64,000 nt of DNA from Serratia marcescens subsp. marcescens ATCC 13880 (GCF_017299535.1 NZ_CP071238.1:4402001-4466000); one strand, 5' to 3'; shown: positions 8,602-20,547, counted from the stretch's first letter. Translations and numbers: made by a program. Notes: a model not told the origin generated them from the sequence alone.

Positions 8602-10134
8602 ATGTTCAGACTCACACTGGCAACCCGCCTGGCGCTTTCCATGTTCTTACTCGCCGGCTGGACGGCAACCACCGGCGCGGCGGACAACGCGCAGCTGACG
8701 CAGCGCGAAGATCCTTACTTCCTTCAGGCGCAAGCTCAGCTGCAACAGCGACTGAAACAAACCCCAAACACCAACCGCGCCAAAAACGTCATTCTGGTCG
8801 TCGGTGACGGCATGGGGTTTTCCACCGTGACCGCCGCCCGCATTTTTGAAGGGCAGCAGCGCGGCGTGGACGGCGAATCCAACGTGTTGGCCTGGGAGGC
8901 CTTCCCCTATCTGGCGGCGGCCAAAACCTACTCCGCCGACGCCCAAATCACCGACTCTGCGCCCAGCGCGGTGGCGATGACCACCGGCGTCAAAACCATC
9001 AACGATCTGATGGGTCTCGATCATACGGCTACCCTCAACAACTGCGAGGATCAGCAAACCAAGGCCGTCACCACGCTGTGGGAGATGGCCGCAACGCTCG
9101 GCATGTCCACCGGCGCCGTGACGACCGCCACCATTACCCACGCCACGCCGGGCGCCACCTATGCCCATATCGCCAATCGCGACTGGGAGTCTGACGCCAA
9201 AATGCCGGCAAATGCCCTGGCCGCAGGCTGCCGCGACATCGCGCGCCAGTTGGTGGAAATGAAGTACGGCAACGGCCTGAACGTAGCGATGGGCGGCGGG
9301 CGCGCCAACTTCCTGCCCGACAGCGTGAGCGATCCGGAATACCCCGGCAAGAAAGGTGCCAGAAAGGACGGCCGCGACCTGACGCAGGCCTGGCTGCAAC
9401 GCTACGGCGAGCGCGGGCAATACGTCTGGAATCAGGCGCAGTTCAACAAAATCGAACCGGGCAACGTCGACCATCTGCTGGCTCTGTTCGAGCCGTCGCA
9501 CATGAACTTCGAGCACGACCGGCGACAAGACGCGGCGGGAGAACCCTCACTGGCGGAAATGGCCGGCAAGGCCATCGATATTCTGTCCAGGAATCCTGAG
9601 GGTTATCTGCTGTTGGTGGAGGGTGGGCGCGTCGATCACGGCAGCCATAACGGCAACGCCTACCGCACGTTGAGCGACGCGGTCGCCCTGAACGAAGCGG
9701 TGAAAACCATCGTCGATAAGGTCGATCTGGACGACACGCTGGTGATCGTGACCGGCGATCACAGCCACACGCTGACCATCGCCGGCTATGCCAAGCGCGG
9801 CAATCCTATCCTCGGCATTTCCGTCGGCGTCGACGGCAAACCTCGGCTGGGCAGCGACGGCAAGCCCTACACCACCCTCGGTTTCGCCAATGGCCCCGGC
9901 GGCGCGATCCCGCTGACCGAGCGCCCGGCATTGACCATGGAGCAAACCACCGCGCCCGACTTTATTCAGCCGGCGCTGGTGCCGCTGAACAGCGAGACGC
10001 ACGGCGGGGAAGATCTCGGCATCTACGCCATCGGCCCCTGGGCGCACCTGTTCCAGGGCACGGTGGAGGAGAACTACACCTTCCACGTGATGAATTACGC
10101 CAGCCGCATCGGCGAACGCCTGTCAAAACGCTAG
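8602..10134 (+). CDS. phoA: Periplasmic alkaline phosphatase
   Basis: 510 residues with an N-terminal signal peptide ending near TATTGAA. Alkaline phosphatase superfamily signatures: VVGDGMGFST (metal site), DSAPSAVAMTTG with the nucleophilic serine, VEGGRVDHGSHNG, GDHSHT and ETHGGEDLG. It hydrolyses phosphomonoesters in the periplasm. A strong AAGGAGGAATTC ribosome site sits just upstream. It is longer than E. coli PhoA (471), so phoA denotes family membership rather than strict orthology. Confidence 0.85.
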   Translation: MFRLTLATRLALSMFLLAGWTATTGAADNAQLTQREDPYFLQAQAQLQQRLKQTPNTNRAKNVILVVGDGMGFSTVTAARIFEGQQRGVDGESNVLAWEAFPYLAAAKTYSADAQITDSAPSAVAMTTGVKTINDLMGLDHTATLNNCEDQQTKAVTTLWEMAATLGMSTGAVTTATITHATPGATYAHIANRDWESDAKMPANALAAGCRDIARQLVEMKYGNGLNVAMGGGRANFLPDSVSDPEYPGKKGARKDGRDLTQAWLQRYGERGQYVWNQAQFNKIEPGNVDHLLALFEPSHMNFEHDRRQDAAGEPSLAEMAGKAIDILSRNPEGYLLLVEGGRVDHGSHNGNAYRTLSDAVALNEAVKTIVDKVDLDDTLVIVTGDHSHTLTIAGYAKRGNPILGISVGVDGKPRLGSDGKPYTTLGFANGPGGAIPLTERPALTMEQTTAPDFIQPALVPLNSETHGGEDLGIYAIGPWAHLFQGTVEENYTFHVMNYASRIGERLSKR

Positions 10135-10138
10135 CCAC

Positions 10139-10170
10139 AAAAAAAGCCGCTTTACGCGGCTTTTTTATCG
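10139..10170. terminator. Bidirectional terminator between phoA and ribB
   Basis: Stem AAAAAGCCGC / GCGGCTTTTT with a short TTTAC loop and flanking A and T runs, between convergent genes. Confidence 0.88.
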
Positions 10171-10187
10171 TTGAAAGCGGCCGGCTA

Positions 10188-10841
10188 TCAGCTGGCTTTT
10201 TTCTCGTGCGCCTGGCGGTAGGCCACCAGATCTTCGATGGTCAGCACCACCATGTCGTGCTGTTTGGCGAAGGTGATCACTTCCGGCGCGTGCGCCATGC
10301 TGCCATCGTCGTTGGTCAGTTCACACAGCACGCCGGCTGGTTTGAAACCGGCCATGGAAACCAGATCGATGGTCGCTTCGGTGTGGCCGCGACGGCTCAA
10401 CACACCGCCCGGCTGCGCGCGCAGCGGGAACACGTGGCCCGGGCGGTTCAGGTCGCTCGGCTTGGCGCTGTCTGCCACCGCCGCACGGATGGTGGTCAGG
10501 CGATCGGAAGCGGAAACCCCGGTGGTCACGCCCTGCGCCGCTTCGATGGTCACGGTGAAGGCGGTCTGGAACTGGCTGGAGTTGTTGGTCACCATCATCG
10601 GCAGCTCAAGCTGCTGACGGCGTTCTTCGGTGATGCACAGGCACACGATACCGCTGCCGTGGCGAATGGTCAGCGCCATCTGCTCAACGGTCATGGTTTC
10701 CGCGGCGAAGATCATGTCACCTTCGTTTTCACGGTTTTCATCATCGAGCACCATTACGCCGCGCCCGTTGCGCAGTGCGTCGATCGCGCGTTCAACGCGT
10801 TCTGTTGGCGTGCCGAAGTCTGAAAGTAGCGTCTGATTCAT
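10188..10841 (-). CDS. ribB: 3,4-dihydroxy-2-butanone-4-phosphate synthase
   Basis: 217 residues, the E. coli RibB length, making the four-carbon unit of riboflavin from ribulose 5-phosphate. The acidic loop [11 protein letters not shown] and the [22 protein letters not shown] active-site region are intact. The ATG at 10841 gives the family start MNQTLL; a GTG-type extension to 10856 is rejected. It is monocistronic behind an FMN riboswitch. Confidence 0.97.
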   Translation of the reverse strand: MNQTLLSDFGTPTERVERAIDALRNGRGVMVLDDENRENEGDMIFAAETMTVEQMALTIRHGSGIVCLCITEERRQQLELPMMVTNNSSQFQTAFTVTIEAAQGVTTGVSASDRLTTIRAAVADSAKPSDLNRPGHVFPLRAQPGGVLSRRGHTEATIDLVSMAGFKPAGVLCELTNDDGSMAHAPEVITFAKQHDMVVLTIEDLVAYRQAHEKKAS

Positions 10842-10952
10842 GGTAAAAAACCTCATTAAAAATTATGGATTACCAGAACCAGGGCGATCTTGAGGAGTAG
10901 CTAGCAATAGCTAAAAAAATAACGCAAGCGGGCGCATGCCCGGCAGATACCG

Positions 10953-11110
10953 TTACTCTCTCCCATCCGGACTATAACCGTCGGCCCCGGAATTACACCG
11001 GATCTGCTGACCTCTAACCGGCCTTTACAGGCTGGCTGAGCGCTCGCGGGCTTTCACCGTAGAAGGTGATTTACCGCCGGTGGGGACTTTCACCCCGCCC
11101 TGAGAATAAG
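10953..11110 (-). promoter_or_regulatory. FMN riboswitch (RFN element) controlling ribB
   Basis: On the minus strand the leader contains the RFN landmarks in order: GGGGTGAAAGTCCCCACCGG, CGGTGAAAGCCCGCGAGCG, GGATCCGG-like AGATCCGGTGTAATTCCGG, GGCCGACGGTTATAGTCC and a terminal GGATGGGAGAG. It lies about 110 bases before ribB, so FMN should shut off expression. The rest of 10842-11256 holds only the short ribB leader and the ubiK upstream region. Confidence 0.97.
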
Positions 11111-11256
11111 CAAGATGACTATAACGCTAATGGGTAGGCAGGGCAATTGGCAAAAGCACAATTCGGCCACGTACGGCGAATGCGCTTAATGGTTTATCCG
11201 ACGGGCAACTCGCATTACACTAAGCGGCAGCTATTAAACTCTGAAAGGGATACGCC

Positions 11257-11532
11257 ATGATTGACCCGAAAAAAATCGAACAAATCGCACGCCAGGTTCA
11301 TGAGTCCATGCCTAAAGGCGTTCGTGAATTCGGGGAAGACGTTGAGAAAAAAATCCGTCAGGTGCTGCAGTCGCAGCTGACCCGTCTGGATTTGGTTAAC
11401 CGCGAAGAGTTCGACGTGCAGACTCAGGTGCTGTTGCGCACCCGCGAGAAGCTGGCGCTGTTGGAGCAGCGCATGGCCGAGCTGGAAAGCAAGCTGAGTG
11501 CGGCGCCGGCCGCCAAGCAGGAAGACGAATAA
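11257..11532 (+). CDS. ubiK: UbiK, ubiquinone biosynthesis accessory factor
   Basis: 91 residues, mostly helical with a C-terminal coiled coil ([20 protein letters not shown]). Orthologue of E. coli YqiC/UbiK, which assists the soluble Ubi complex under aerobic growth and interacts with UbiJ. GAAAGG precedes the ATG. Confidence 0.94.
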   Translation: MIDPKKIEQIARQVHESMPKGVREFGEDVEKKIRQVLQSQLTRLDLVNREEFDVQTQVLLRTREKLALLEQRMAELESKLSAAPAAKQEDE

Positions 11533-11537
11533 TTCCC

Positions 11538-11568
11538 GCCAAGGGCGCGCACCGCGCGCCCTTGTACT
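11538..11568. terminator. Hairpin between ubiK and hldE
   Basis: GC-rich stem AAGGGCGCGC / GCGCGCCCTT with a 3-base loop between convergent genes; the T tract is weak (GTACTTT), so efficiency is uncertain. Confidence 0.65.
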
Positions 11569-11583
11569 TTACGTCGCCCGGCG

Positions 11584-13014
11584 TTAGCCGCGCCCGTCTT
11601 TGATCGCTTTGATGATGTTGGTGGTCGACAGGCCGTCTTCAAAGTTCAACACTTTGACATCGCCGCCGTTGGCCCACACTTCCGCACTGCCGGCAATCTC
11701 TTCCGGCTTGTAATCGCCGCCTTTCACCAGCAGATCCGGCAAGATGTCGGCGATCAAGCGCTGCGGCGTGTCCTCTTCGAACGGCACCACCCAATCCACC
11801 GCTTCCAGCGCGCCCAGCACGATCATGCGGTTCTCCAGCGCGTTGACCGGGCGTTTTTCCCCTTTCAGGCGTTTGGTCGAGGCGTCGCTGTTCACCGCCA
11901 CGATCAGGCGATCGCCCAGCTTGCGGGCGTTGGCCAGATAAGAGACGTGGCCGGCATGCAGAATGTCGAAGATGCCGTTGGTCATCACCACTTTCTCGCC
12001 GCGCTGACGCGCCTGCGCCACGGCATTTTTCAACTGCGCTTCGGTCATCACGCCAAAGCCGGTTTCGGCGCGGCCGCGCACCGCGTTTTCCAGCTCGATG
12101 GGCGACACGGTAGACGTACCGAGCTTGCCCACCACCACGCCGGCGGCGGCGTTAGCAAGGAAGCAGGACTCTTCCAGCGAGTTGCCGGCGGCCAGCGAGG
12201 CAGCCAATACGCCGATCACGGTGTCGCCGGCGCCGGTCACATCAAACACTTCCTGCGCCTGAGTCGGCAAGTGCAGCGGCTCAACGCCAGGCTGCAGCAG
12301 CGTCATGCCGTGTTCGGAGCGGGTAACCAGCAGCGCCGACAGCTCGAAATCCGCCACCAGCTTCATGCCGCGTTCCACCAGTTCCGCCTCATCCTTACAG
12401 TGGCCCACCACCGCTTCGAACTCGGACAGGTTCGGCGTCAGCAGCGTCGCGCCGCGATAGCGCTCGAAATCAGAGCCTTTCGGATCGATCAGCACCGGCA
12501 CCTTGGCGGCGCGCGCCAGCTGGATCATGCCCTGCACCTGGCTGAGCGCCCCTTTGGCGTAATCGGACAGCACCAGCGCGCCGATCTGCGGCAACGCCTG
12601 CTGAATGCGCTCCAGCATCGGCTGCGGATCGACGTTGGAGAAGCCTTCTTCGAAGTCGAGACGGATCAGCTGCTGGTTGCGCGACAGCACGCGCAGCTTG
12701 GTGATGGTCGGATGGGTCGGCACCGAGACGAAGTCGCAGCGCACGTTGACTTCATTCAGTTTGGCGCTCAGCGCCCGCGCCGCATCGTCGATGCCGGTCA
12801 GACCCACCAGGCGGGAAGTAGCGCCCAGCGAAGCGATATTCATCGCCACGTTAGCCGCGCCGCCGGGACGCTCTTCGATGGTATCGACCTTGACCACCGG
12901 CACCGGGGCTTCCGGTGAAATGCGGCTGGTCGGCCCATACCAATAGCGATCCAACATGACGTCACCGACCACCAGCACACCGGCGCGGCGAAAATCAGGC
13001 AGCGTAACTTTCAT
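11584..13014 (-). CDS. hldE: Bifunctional heptose 7-phosphate kinase / heptose 1-phosphate adenylyltransferase
   Basis: 476 residues with both domains of the LPS-heptose enzyme: an N-terminal ribokinase-fold kinase (about 1-320; [18 protein letters not shown] is the anion-hole/catalytic Asp motif) and a C-terminal nucleotidyltransferase (about 345-476; [16 protein letters not shown]). It makes ADP-D-beta-D-heptose for the inner core. It follows glnE on the same strand after about 77 bases. Confidence 0.97.
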   Translation of the reverse strand: MKVTLPDFRRAGVLVVGDVMLDRYWYGPTSRISPEAPVPVVKVDTIEERPGGAANVAMNIASLGATSRLVGLTGIDDAARALSAKLNEVNVRCDFVSVPTHPTITKLRVLSRNQQLIRLDFEEGFSNVDPQPMLERIQQALPQIGALVLSDYAKGALSQVQGMIQLARAAKVPVLIDPKGSDFERYRGATLLTPNLSEFEAVVGHCKDEAELVERGMKLVADFELSALLVTRSEHGMTLLQPGVEPLHLPTQAQEVFDVTGAGDTVIGVLAASLAAGNSLEESCFLANAAAGVVVGKLGTSTVSPIELENAVRGRAETGFGVMTEAQLKNAVAQARQRGEKVVMTNGIFDILHAGHVSYLANARKLGDRLIVAVNSDASTKRLKGEKRPVNALENRMIVLGALEAVDWVVPFEEDTPQRLIADILPDLLVKGGDYKPEEIAGSAEVWANGGDVKVLNFEDGLSTTNIIKAIKDGRG

Positions 13015-13091
13015 CCGATAACTCCAAAAAAGAACAAAATTTTAGTGGCGCAGATATTACCACAGACCGCCGGAATACCCGCAAAAAGGTA

Positions 13092-15929
13092 TCAATCCAG
13101 CCATTTGGCCCAGCTGGCGCGCACCTGCTCGCGCTCGGCGGCAAACAGCTCGCTGTCGACCTTGCCGGAATGCTCCTGCAGCGCCAGGTGGTGGATCTCG
13201 TCGCGCATGGTGACATAAGCCTGGGTCAGCGCGCGCGCCTCCTCTTCCGGCATGATGTCGTAATTGGCCATCAGCTCGAAGATGCGCACGTTGTCCGACC
13301 AACGCGTCAGGCGCGGTTCACCCGGCGCATAGCGTAAGACCAGATATTGGGCGATAAATTCGATGTCGGTAATGCCGCCCTCATCAGCTTTGATATCAAA
13401 CAGATCGCGCTGCTTGTTGCCGAGATGGTTGCGCATCTTTTCGCGCATCTCGCGCACTTCGCGCTTCAGGGTCTCCGGATCGCGCGTTTTGCACAGGATC
13501 TCGCGCCGGATCGCGTCGAACTGCTGATGCAGCGCCGGGTCGCCATGCACGATGCGCGCGCGCACCAGGGCCTGATGTTCCCAGGTCCAGGCTTCATTTT
13601 GCTGGTAGTCGGCGAACGCCTCGACGGTGCTGACCAGCATCCCCGCGGCGCCGGAAGGCCGCAGGCGCGCGTCCACCTCATACAGAATGCCGGAAGAGGT
13701 GCGGGTGCTGAACAGATGCATCACCCGCTGCGCCAGCCGCAGGTAGAACTGGCGGCCGTCGATGCAGCGATGGCCGTCGGTCATCACCTCCGGCGGACAA
13801 TCCAGCAGGAACACCAGATCGAGGTCGGAACTGTAACCCAGCTCCCAACCGCCCAGTTTGCCGTAGCCGATCACCGCAAAGCCGCGCCCCTCACGCTCCT
13901 GCAAATGGGTGGGCTGGCCGTAGCGCGCCACCATGTCGCTCCAGGCCTGTTGCACCACCGCGTCGATGATCGCCTCCGCCAGATAAGTCAGGTGATCGCT
14001 CACTTTCATCACCGGCAGCGCGCCGGCGATATCCGCAGCGGCGATGCGCAGCTGCTGCGCCTGTTTGAACTGACGCAGCGCCTCCAGCTTTTGCTCTTCG
14101 TCGTCTTCCGGCACCCGCAGCAGATATTGCCGCAGCTCGCTGCGGTAGGCGTCCAGCGCCACCGGCTGATACAGCGTGGCCGGATCCAGCAGTTCGTCCA
14201 GCAGCAGCGGGTAACGCGACAGCTGGTTGGCGACCATCGGCGACGCGGCGCACAGGCGGATCAGATGGCTGAGCGCCGCGTGATACTCCACCAGCAGCTC
14301 GAGGTAGGTGGTGCGGGTGACGATGCTGAGCAGCAGCTGCGCCAGCCGCACCAGCGCGGTCGGCGCGTCCTGGCGCGGGCACACCTCCGCCAGCAGGCGC
14401 GGCATCAGCTGATCGAGCACGTCGCGGCCGCGCGGGCCGATGGTGCGTTTGTCGACGTCGTGGCGGAAATCGGCGATGGTGCGCAGCATCTGTCGACGCG
14501 CCTCTTCGTCGAGGTGCGGCGTCAGCGGCGCCAGCTCGTTCTCCTCCAGCGCGTCCTGCCACAGGCTGTGGTAGTGCTGGTAGTCGGGATCTTCACCGAC
14601 ATCCGGGCTATCGTCGCCGATCAGGTCGTCGAACACCGCGCGCACCGCCTGCATGTGCGCGTCCAGCGCCGCCATCAGCGCCGGCCAATCCGCCAATCCC
14701 ATGCCGTAGGCCAACCGCGCCTGATCGAGCGCCTCCTGCGGCAGCGTCTGGGTTTGCTGATCGCCGATCGCCTGCAACAGGTTCTCCAGCCGCCGCAGGA
14801 ACAGGTAGGCGGCGCTCAGCGCCCGCACCTGCTCGGCCTCCAACAGCCCCAGCTCACCCACCGCCTGCAGCGTCGGCAGCAGCGAACGCCCCTGCAGCGC
14901 CGGCTCGCGGCCGCCGCGGATCAGCTGGAATACCTGAGTGATGAATTCGATTTCTCGAATGCCGCCGGCGCCCAGCTTGATGTTGTCCTTCAGACCGCGC
15001 CGCCGCACTTCACGGGCGATCATGCCCTTCATGTTGCGCAAAGATTGGATGACGCTGAAATCGATGTAGCGGCGGAACACGAACGGCCGCAGGGTTTTGC
15101 GCAGCTCCTGGCTATAGGCGTCTTCCGCCCCGCCCATCAGGCGCGCCTTCACCATCGCATAGCGCTCCCAATCGCGCCCCTGCTCCTGATAATAATCTTC
15201 CAGCGCCGCGAAGCTCATCACCAACGGGCCGCTGTCGCCGAACGGCCGCAGCCGCATGTCCACGCGATAGACGAAGCCGTCGATGGTTTGCTGATCCAGC
15301 GCCTTGATCAACCGCTGGCCGAGGCGGGTGAAGAACTGGGCATTGTCCAGCTCGCGCCGTCCGCCCTGGGTCTGGCCGTTCTCCGGGTAGGCGAAGATCA
15401 GATCGATATCCGACGAGAAATTCAACTCGCCGCCGCCCAACTTGCCCATGCCGAGGATCAACAGCGGCTGCGGCTCGCCGGCGGCGTTGCACGGCGTGCC
15501 CCATTCGCGGCAGCAGGTTTGGTACAGCCAGTCGCGCGCGCTGACGATCAGCGTTTCCGCCAGTCCGCTCAGCTGCAGCAGCGTTTCTTCGGTCGAACAC
15601 AGCCCCTGAGCCTGCGCCCAGGCGATGCGCACCAGCGTTTCACGGCGAAACAGACGCAGCGTGCGCATCAGCTGCGCCTCGTCGCGCACCTCTTCCAGCT
15701 CGTCCTGCAGCCAGGCGGCATAGTGTTGCCACTCGCCGGGCGCCGGCGGCTGTTCGCGCAGCGTCGCCAGCCAGGCAGGCTGAGCGAGCAGCGCGTCGCT
15801 GACGAAATCGCTCGACGCCAGCACCCACTGTTCCTGCTCGCTGAAGGCGCAGTCCGCGCCGTGAACTTCCTGAAAACGCTGCACAATCTGCTGTGCCTGA
15901 GCCTGTAACGCGGCTGAAAGTGGCGACAT
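13092..15929 (-). CDS. glnE: Glutamine synthetase adenylyltransferase/deadenylase
   Basis: 945 residues, matching the E. coli length of 946. Two nucleotidyltransferase domains are visible: the N-terminal deadenylase with [20 protein letters not shown] and the C-terminal adenylase with [20 protein letters not shown]. It adjusts glutamine synthetase activity in response to PII. It forms the conserved ygiF-glnE-hldE string. Confidence 0.97.
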   Translation of the reverse strand: MSPLSAALQAQAQQIVQRFQEVHGADCAFSEQEQWVLASSDFVSDALLAQPAWLATLREQPPAPGEWQHYAAWLQDELEEVRDEAQLMRTLRLFRRETLVRIAWAQAQGLCSTEETLLQLSGLAETLIVSARDWLYQTCCREWGTPCNAAGEPQPLLILGMGKLGGGELNFSSDIDLIFAYPENGQTQGGRRELDNAQFFTRLGQRLIKALDQQTIDGFVYRVDMRLRPFGDSGPLVMSFAALEDYYQEQGRDWERYAMVKARLMGGAEDAYSQELRKTLRPFVFRRYIDFSVIQSLRNMKGMIAREVRRRGLKDNIKLGAGGIREIEFITQVFQLIRGGREPALQGRSLLPTLQAVGELGLLEAEQVRALSAAYLFLRRLENLLQAIGDQQTQTLPQEALDQARLAYGMGLADWPALMAALDAHMQAVRAVFDDLIGDDSPDVGEDPDYQHYHSLWQDALEENELAPLTPHLDEEARRQMLRTIADFRHDVDKRTIGPRGRDVLDQLMPRLLAEVCPRQDAPTALVRLAQLLLSIVTRTTYLELLVEYHAALSHLIRLCAASPMVANQLSRYPLLLDELLDPATLYQPVALDAYRSELRQYLLRVPEDDEEQKLEALRQFKQAQQLRIAAADIAGALPVMKVSDHLTYLAEAIIDAVVQQAWSDMVARYGQPTHLQEREGRGFAVIGYGKLGGWELGYSSDLDLVFLLDCPPEVMTDGHRCIDGRQFYLRLAQRVMHLFSTRTSSGILYEVDARLRPSGAAGMLVSTVEAFADYQQNEAWTWEHQALVRARIVHGDPALHQQFDAIRREILCKTRDPETLKREVREMREKMRNHLGNKQRDLFDIKADEGGITDIEFIAQYLVLRYAPGEPRLTRWSDNVRIFELMANYDIMPEEEARALTQAYVTMRDEIHHLALQEHSGKVDSELFAAEREQVRASWAKWLD

Positions 15930-15974
15930 AGTGTATGACCCGTTCTGCGGCCCACGGCTGGCGGGCCGGCTGGA

Positions 15975-17282
15975 TTAACGAAGCGCGCCGTTTAACCAGA
16001 ATGGCGCATGCGATAAGGCCTGTTTGCGGCTGGCTTCATACCAGCCCTGGCGGCGCTCGCTCAGCGCCGCCTGCAGCTCGCGCCAGGCCTCGATATAAGG
16101 CCCGGTCTGCTCGTCGGGATAAGCGCCCGACAGCAGGACCAGCGCCGAAATCTGACGCGTCAGGCGCGGCAATTGTTCCTGATATTCATCTTCGTTCAGC
16201 GTACGGCTGAAGGCCTCTTTCAGCTCCGCGCCGCTGCGCCCCAGCATGATGTCGCTGAAGCGTTTGAAAGAACCATCCAGCTTGGCCTGCGCTTTGGCGT
16301 CGATAAACGGTCGCCAGGCGCCGCTCACCAGCCATGATGTGAGCGCCAACTTACATTGCAGGTAGACCGCGCTGTAGCACAGGGTCTCTGGTTGCGCGGT
16401 TTTGTCCGCCAACAGCGGTTCGAGCTCGGTCAGGCGGGCGCGCAGGTCGGCGCTGGCCTTGCGCGGCACCAGGCCGCCGAAGATCACCAGCGCCTGGCGG
16501 ATCGTTCCGACCGCCTCAATCACCGAAGCGCGCGCCTGCGCGTCGCCGCGCAGCCACAGCTCTTCATGGTACTGCCAGTGGCTGAGCGCCAGCTCGAAGG
16601 CGGCGATCATCCCCTGCTCTACGGTCGCCTTCGCCGCCGGCTTCAGCACCCGCAGCGGACGCACCTCACGCGGCGGATTGCCCTGCGCCAGGTGGTAACC
16701 GCGCGCTGCCTTGCTCAGGCTGCCCTGACGCAGCCCGTCGTGCGCCGCCAGCTCACCGGCCAACGCCAGCAGATCGGCGGTATTGCCTTTCAGCAACTCC
16801 AGTTCTATCTCACTCAGGGCTTCGCTGAGATCACCGGCGCGCACCTCACCCTGATCCAAGCCAATCTCTATCTCGCTTTGGCCGTAAGTAACCACCCACT
16901 TCTCACGCACGAAATCAGTACGGAACAGCGGTTGCAACGCCTGCTGCAGCGCCGCGATATCGCAATCCTGCGGCCAGATGTCGGCAGGGAACTGCGCCAA
17001 CGCCAGCTGCGGCTCGGCGATAGCGACATTGTATTCCGGGCGCTGGTGCAGGCCGCCCACCACTTTACCGGCGGTTTTGATGGTCATCTCAAAGCGATCG
17101 TCGAAACCGCGAATGCGCAGCCCCATGTCGTGACGGCGCAGGAAGTTGTCGGCCGTTTCGAAGTAAATGTTGGTCAGCTTTTGCGGCGCGGAATGCTGAT
17201 GCGGCCAGGCGGCGAGCCAGTGTGGCAGAGCGGCCACCGCTTGCGGCGCGGCGATGAATTTCAGTTCAATTTCAACGGTCAT
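15975..17282 (-). CDS. ygiF: YgiF, inorganic triphosphatase (CYTH-CHAD)
   Basis: 435 residues. The N-terminal CYTH domain starts with the signature EIELKF (residues 4-9) and carries basic/acidic tunnel residues; the C-terminal half is a CHAD helical domain, usually tied to polyphosphate. E. coli YgiF hydrolyses tripolyphosphate. It is transcribed toward glnE, 45 bases away, and is divergent from ygiM. Confidence 0.94.
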   Translation of the reverse strand: MTVEIELKFIAAPQAVAALPHWLAAWPHQHSAPQKLTNIYFETADNFLRRHDMGLRIRGFDDRFEMTIKTAGKVVGGLHQRPEYNVAIAEPQLALAQFPADIWPQDCDIAALQQALQPLFRTDFVREKWVVTYGQSEIEIGLDQGEVRAGDLSEALSEIELELLKGNTADLLALAGELAAHDGLRQGSLSKAARGYHLAQGNPPREVRPLRVLKPAAKATVEQGMIAAFELALSHWQYHEELWLRGDAQARASVIEAVGTIRQALVIFGGLVPRKASADLRARLTELEPLLADKTAQPETLCYSAVYLQCKLALTSWLVSGAWRPFIDAKAQAKLDGSFKRFSDIMLGRSGAELKEAFSRTLNEDEYQEQLPRLTRQISALVLLSGAYPDEQTGPYIEAWRELQAALSERRQGWYEASRKQALSHAPFWLNGALR

Positions 17283-17560
17283 AATTCTTTAACACCAATA
17301 AGTTACGCATTCGCGTCGGTTTCAGCGCGGCGCGCTCGGCCCGCCGTATGCTGCCCACTGACGCACAGTTGTCATTATCTTACCGCGATTCCCGGCGCCT
17401 TAACCCTGCTAACTGTAGAAAAAACCTGTTACGTTATAAAACGCTGCGCAACTCACAGAATCAGCCACAGTAAGATAGTTCTCATTCCGGTTTTGGCGTT
17501 GCGTCGTCAGACTGAACCCTCTACTATCGTTCCATAAATTCACCCAGAAACGATGAACTA

Positions 17561-18181
17561 ATGCAGAAATTACGCCTGATTTTCCTTGCCGCGCTGAGCT
17601 TCAGCATCACTTGGGCCGCACATGCCGAAGATAAACGCTATATCTCCGATGAGTTAAGCACTTACGTCCATAGCGGCCCAGGTAATCAGTACCGTATTGT
17701 CGGCACTCTGAACGCCGGTGAAGAAGTGACCCTGCTGAGCGTCAACGACAGCACCAATTACGGCCAGATCCGCGATCCGAAAGGCCGCACCACCTGGATC
17801 CCGCTCGATCAGCTCAGCCAGACGCCAAGCCTGCGCACCCGCGTGCCGGAGCTGGAACAGCAGGTGAAAACCCTGACCGACAAACTGGCCAACATCGATA
17901 ACACCTGGAACCAGCGTACCTCGGAAATGCAGGAAAAAGTCGCAGGCAGCGACAGCACCATCAGCAGCCTGCAGAAGGAAAACCAGGATCTGAAAAACCA
18001 GCTGGTGGTTGCGCAGAAGAAGGTCAACGCCGTTAACCTGCAGCTCGACGACAAGCAGCGCACCATTATCCTGCAGTGGTTCATGTACGGCGGCGGCGTT
18101 GCCGGCGTCGGTTTGCTGTTGGGCCTGCTGTTGCCGCACCTGATCCCGCGTCGCAAGAACAACAATCGCTGGATGAACTGA
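17561..18181 (+). CDS. ygiM: YgiM, SH3-domain inner membrane protein
   Basis: 206 residues: a signal peptide ending at AHAED, a bacterial SH3 domain ([20 protein letters not shown]), a coiled coil at about 95-165, and a C-terminal membrane helix followed by a basic tail ([13 protein letters not shown]). This layout (TIGR04211 family) anchors the coiled coil and SH3 domain in the periplasm. Exact role unknown. The 278-base gap upstream to ygiF holds its promoter region, in which I could not place a clear -35/-10 pair. Confidence 0.92.
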   Translation: MQKLRLIFLAALSFSITWAAHAEDKRYISDELSTYVHSGPGNQYRIVGTLNAGEEVTLLSVNDSTNYGQIRDPKGRTTWIPLDQLSQTPSLRTRVPELEQQVKTLTDKLANIDNTWNQRTSEMQEKVAGSDSTISSLQKENQDLKNQLVVAQKKVNAVNLQLDDKQRTIILQWFMYGGGVAGVGLLLGLLLPHLIPRRKNNNRWMN

Positions 18182-18206
18182 TTTCAGTATCGTTCAGTTT
18201 GAGTAT

Positions 18207-18227
18207 GGGCGCCTGCGGGCGCCTTTT
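18207..18227 (+). terminator. Terminator after ygiM
   Basis: Stem GGCGCC / GGCGCC with a TGCG loop followed by TTTTT, between ygiM and cca. Confidence 0.8.
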
Positions 18228-18303
18228 TCATTGGCGCCGACATCCCGCGGCCAATTCATGTAATCTGATAGACAGGGCCTTACACGATATTCAGGAGTCA
18301 ACA

Positions 18304-19548
18304 GTGCAGATTTATCTGGTCGGCGGCGCCGTTCGCGACAGCCTGCTCAACATTCCGGTGGTCGATCATGATTGGGTGGTGGTGGGCGCCACGCCGGCGG
18401 AGTTGCTGGCATTGGGCTACCAGCAGGTCGGCAAAGATTTTCCGGTGTTCCTCAATCCCGATACCCACGAGGAGTATGCGCTGGCGCGCACCGAGCGCAA
18501 ATCCGGCCAGGGGTACACCGGTTTTACCTGCTATGCCGCGCCGGACGTGACGCTGGAAGACGATCTACTGCGGCGCGATCTGACCATCAACGCCATCGCC
18601 CGTTCCACCGAAGGGGAACTGATTGACCCTTACGGCGGCGTGGCCGATCTGCAGGCGCGCGTGCTGCGCCACGTTTCCGACGCGTTCGGCGAAGATCCGC
18701 TGCGCGTGCTGCGCGTGGCGCGATTCAATGCTCGCTTCGCTCATCTGGGTTTTCGCATCGCCGACGAAACGCTGGCCCTGATGCGCCGGATGGCGCACAG
18801 CGGTGAACTGGCCGCGCTGACCGCCGAACGCGTCTGGAAAGAAACTGAAAAAGCGCTGCAAAGCCAGAGCCCGCAGGTCTATTTTCAGGTGCTGCGCGAC
18901 TGCGATGCGCTGGCGGTGCTGTTCCCGGAAATCGACGCGCTGTTCGGCGTGCCGGCTCCCGCCAAGTGGCACCCGGAGATCGACACCGGCGTACACACGC
19001 TGATGGCGCTGGCGATGGCCGCCCGCCTCACGCCGGAGGTGGACGTGCGCTTCGCTACGCTGTGCCACGATCTTGGCAAAGGGTTGACGCCGAAAGCGTT
19101 CTGGCCGCATCACCACGGCCACGGCCCGGCGGGCGTACGGCTGGTCGAGGCGCTGTGCCAGCGGCTGCGGGTGCCCAACCCGGTGCGCGATCTGAGCAAG
19201 CTGGTGGCCGAGTACCATGATTTGATCCACACCGTGAACAAGCTGCGGCCGGAGACCCTGCTGAAGCTGTTCGACGCCATCGACGTCTGGCGCAAGCCCC
19301 AAAGGCTGGAGCAGATGATCCTGACCAGCGAAGCGGACGCGCGCGGCCGCACCGGCTTTGAGGAGAATCCTTATCCGCAGGGCGACTATCTGCGCCAGGC
19401 GTATCAGGTGGCGAACGCGGTATCGATTAAAGAGGTGGTAGCCAGCGGGCTGCAGGGCACCGCGATCCGCGATGAGCTCAAACGCCGTCGCCAGCAGGCG
19501 CTGGCCGACTGGAAGCTCAACCAAACCATCCTCAACGATCAGGCATAA
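18304..19548 (+). CDS. cca: Multifunctional CCA-adding enzyme
   Basis: 414 residues from the GTG at 18304, preceded by AGGAG with 6-base spacing; an upstream in-frame ATG at 18076 is rejected because it lies inside ygiM. Motifs: [11 protein letters not shown], the DHDWVV catalytic aspartates, [10 protein letters not shown], and an HD phosphohydrolase domain ([11 protein letters not shown]) typical of gamma-proteobacterial Cca with 2'-nucleotidase/phosphatase activity. It repairs or completes the CCA end of tRNAs. Confidence 0.97.
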   Translation: MQIYLVGGAVRDSLLNIPVVDHDWVVVGATPAELLALGYQQVGKDFPVFLNPDTHEEYALARTERKSGQGYTGFTCYAAPDVTLEDDLLRRDLTINAIARSTEGELIDPYGGVADLQARVLRHVSDAFGEDPLRVLRVARFNARFAHLGFRIADETLALMRRMAHSGELAALTAERVWKETEKALQSQSPQVYFQVLRDCDALAVLFPEIDALFGVPAPAKWHPEIDTGVHTLMALAMAARLTPEVDVRFATLCHDLGKGLTPKAFWPHHHGHGPAGVRLVEALCQRLRVPNPVRDLSKLVAEYHDLIHTVNKLRPETLLKLFDAIDVWRKPQRLEQMILTSEADARGRTGFEENPYPQGDYLRQAYQVANAVSIKEVVASGLQGTAIRDELKRRRQQALADWKLNQTILNDQA

Positions 19549-19576
19549 AAAAACCCCGCAGAGCGGGGTTTTTTTA
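19547..19576. terminator. Bidirectional terminator between cca and uppP
   Basis: Stem AACCCCGC / GCGGGGTT with an AGA loop, flanked by A7 and T7 runs; it overlaps the cca stop. Confidence 0.92.
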
Positions 19577-19589
19577 CTTGCCATCGTGC

Positions 19590-20414
19590 TTACAGGAATA
19601 CCATGTAAACCACGGCCGCCACGATAAAGCGGTAGATGGCGAACGGCACGAACGAGATGCGTTTGATCAGCGACAGGAAGGTCTTGATCGCAATCAGCGC
19701 CACCACGAAGGCAGTCACGAAACCGACGGCGAACATCGGCAGATCGCCCCAGGTCAAGAAGTGCAGGCTCTTGTACAGATCCAGACCGCTGGCGCCAATC
19801 ATCATCGGCACCGCCAGGATGAAGGAGAACTCGGACGCCGCATAACGGTTTACGCCCACCAGCATACCGCCGGCGATAGTGGAACCCGAACGGGAGAAAC
19901 CCGGCCACAGCGCCAGGCACTGGAAGCAGCCAATCATGAACGCCTGGCGGTAGGTGATGTCATCCAGCCCTTCCGCTCTCGGTTTCTTCGGCTTCAGCCA
20001 TTCCGCCGCCAGCAACAGCAGGCCGCCGACGACCAACGCGTACATCACGTTTTTCGGCGCGAACAGCGATTTAATCACATCGTGGAATACCAGACCCAGC
20101 ACCACCGCCGGGATCATCGCCAGCAGGATATGCCCCAGCTTCAGTTGGCCGCTGGTTTTGCCCTCGTGCTCCACTGGCTTGCCGCCGAAATGGATGCCGA
20201 TCAGGCCGAACAACCGGCGCCAGAACATCACCACCACGGCCAGGATCGACCCCAATTGGATGATGACTTCAAAGGTTTTGGCTTTGTCGCCGGTAAAACC
20301 CAGCCACTCGCCAACGATAATCATATGCCCGGTGGAAGACACCGGCAGAAATTCGGTTAACCCTTCGACAACCCCAAGAACAAACGCAATAAACAGTGAA
20401 TGCATGTCAGCCAT
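19590..20414 (-). CDS. uppP: Undecaprenyl-diphosphatase
   Basis: 274 residues of multiple membrane helices, recycling undecaprenyl pyrophosphate for cell wall and O-antigen synthesis. The BacA/UppP signatures [16 protein letters not shown] and the second-half [10 protein letters not shown] loop are intact. Overexpression of this family gives bacitracin resistance. Confidence 0.97.
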   Translation of the reverse strand: MADMHSLFIAFVLGVVEGLTEFLPVSSTGHMIIVGEWLGFTGDKAKTFEVIIQLGSILAVVVMFWRRLFGLIGIHFGGKPVEHEGKTSGQLKLGHILLAMIPAVVLGLVFHDVIKSLFAPKNVMYALVVGGLLLLAAEWLKPKKPRAEGLDDITYRQAFMIGCFQCLALWPGFSRSGSTIAGGMLVGVNRYAASEFSFILAVPMMIGASGLDLYKSLHFLTWGDLPMFAVGFVTAFVVALIAIKTFLSLIKRISFVPFAIYRFIVAAVVYMVFL

Positions 20415-20547
20415 GTGCTTCGCTCACCCCATAAAATAACGGCCATCACATAAAAAAGCGGCAGTGCTTAAAAGACAATGCCGCTAAAACAATTCTCAGG
20501 ATTAAGACCAGTTTAACGGTCTTTCGTTGCAAGCAGATGACATAAAA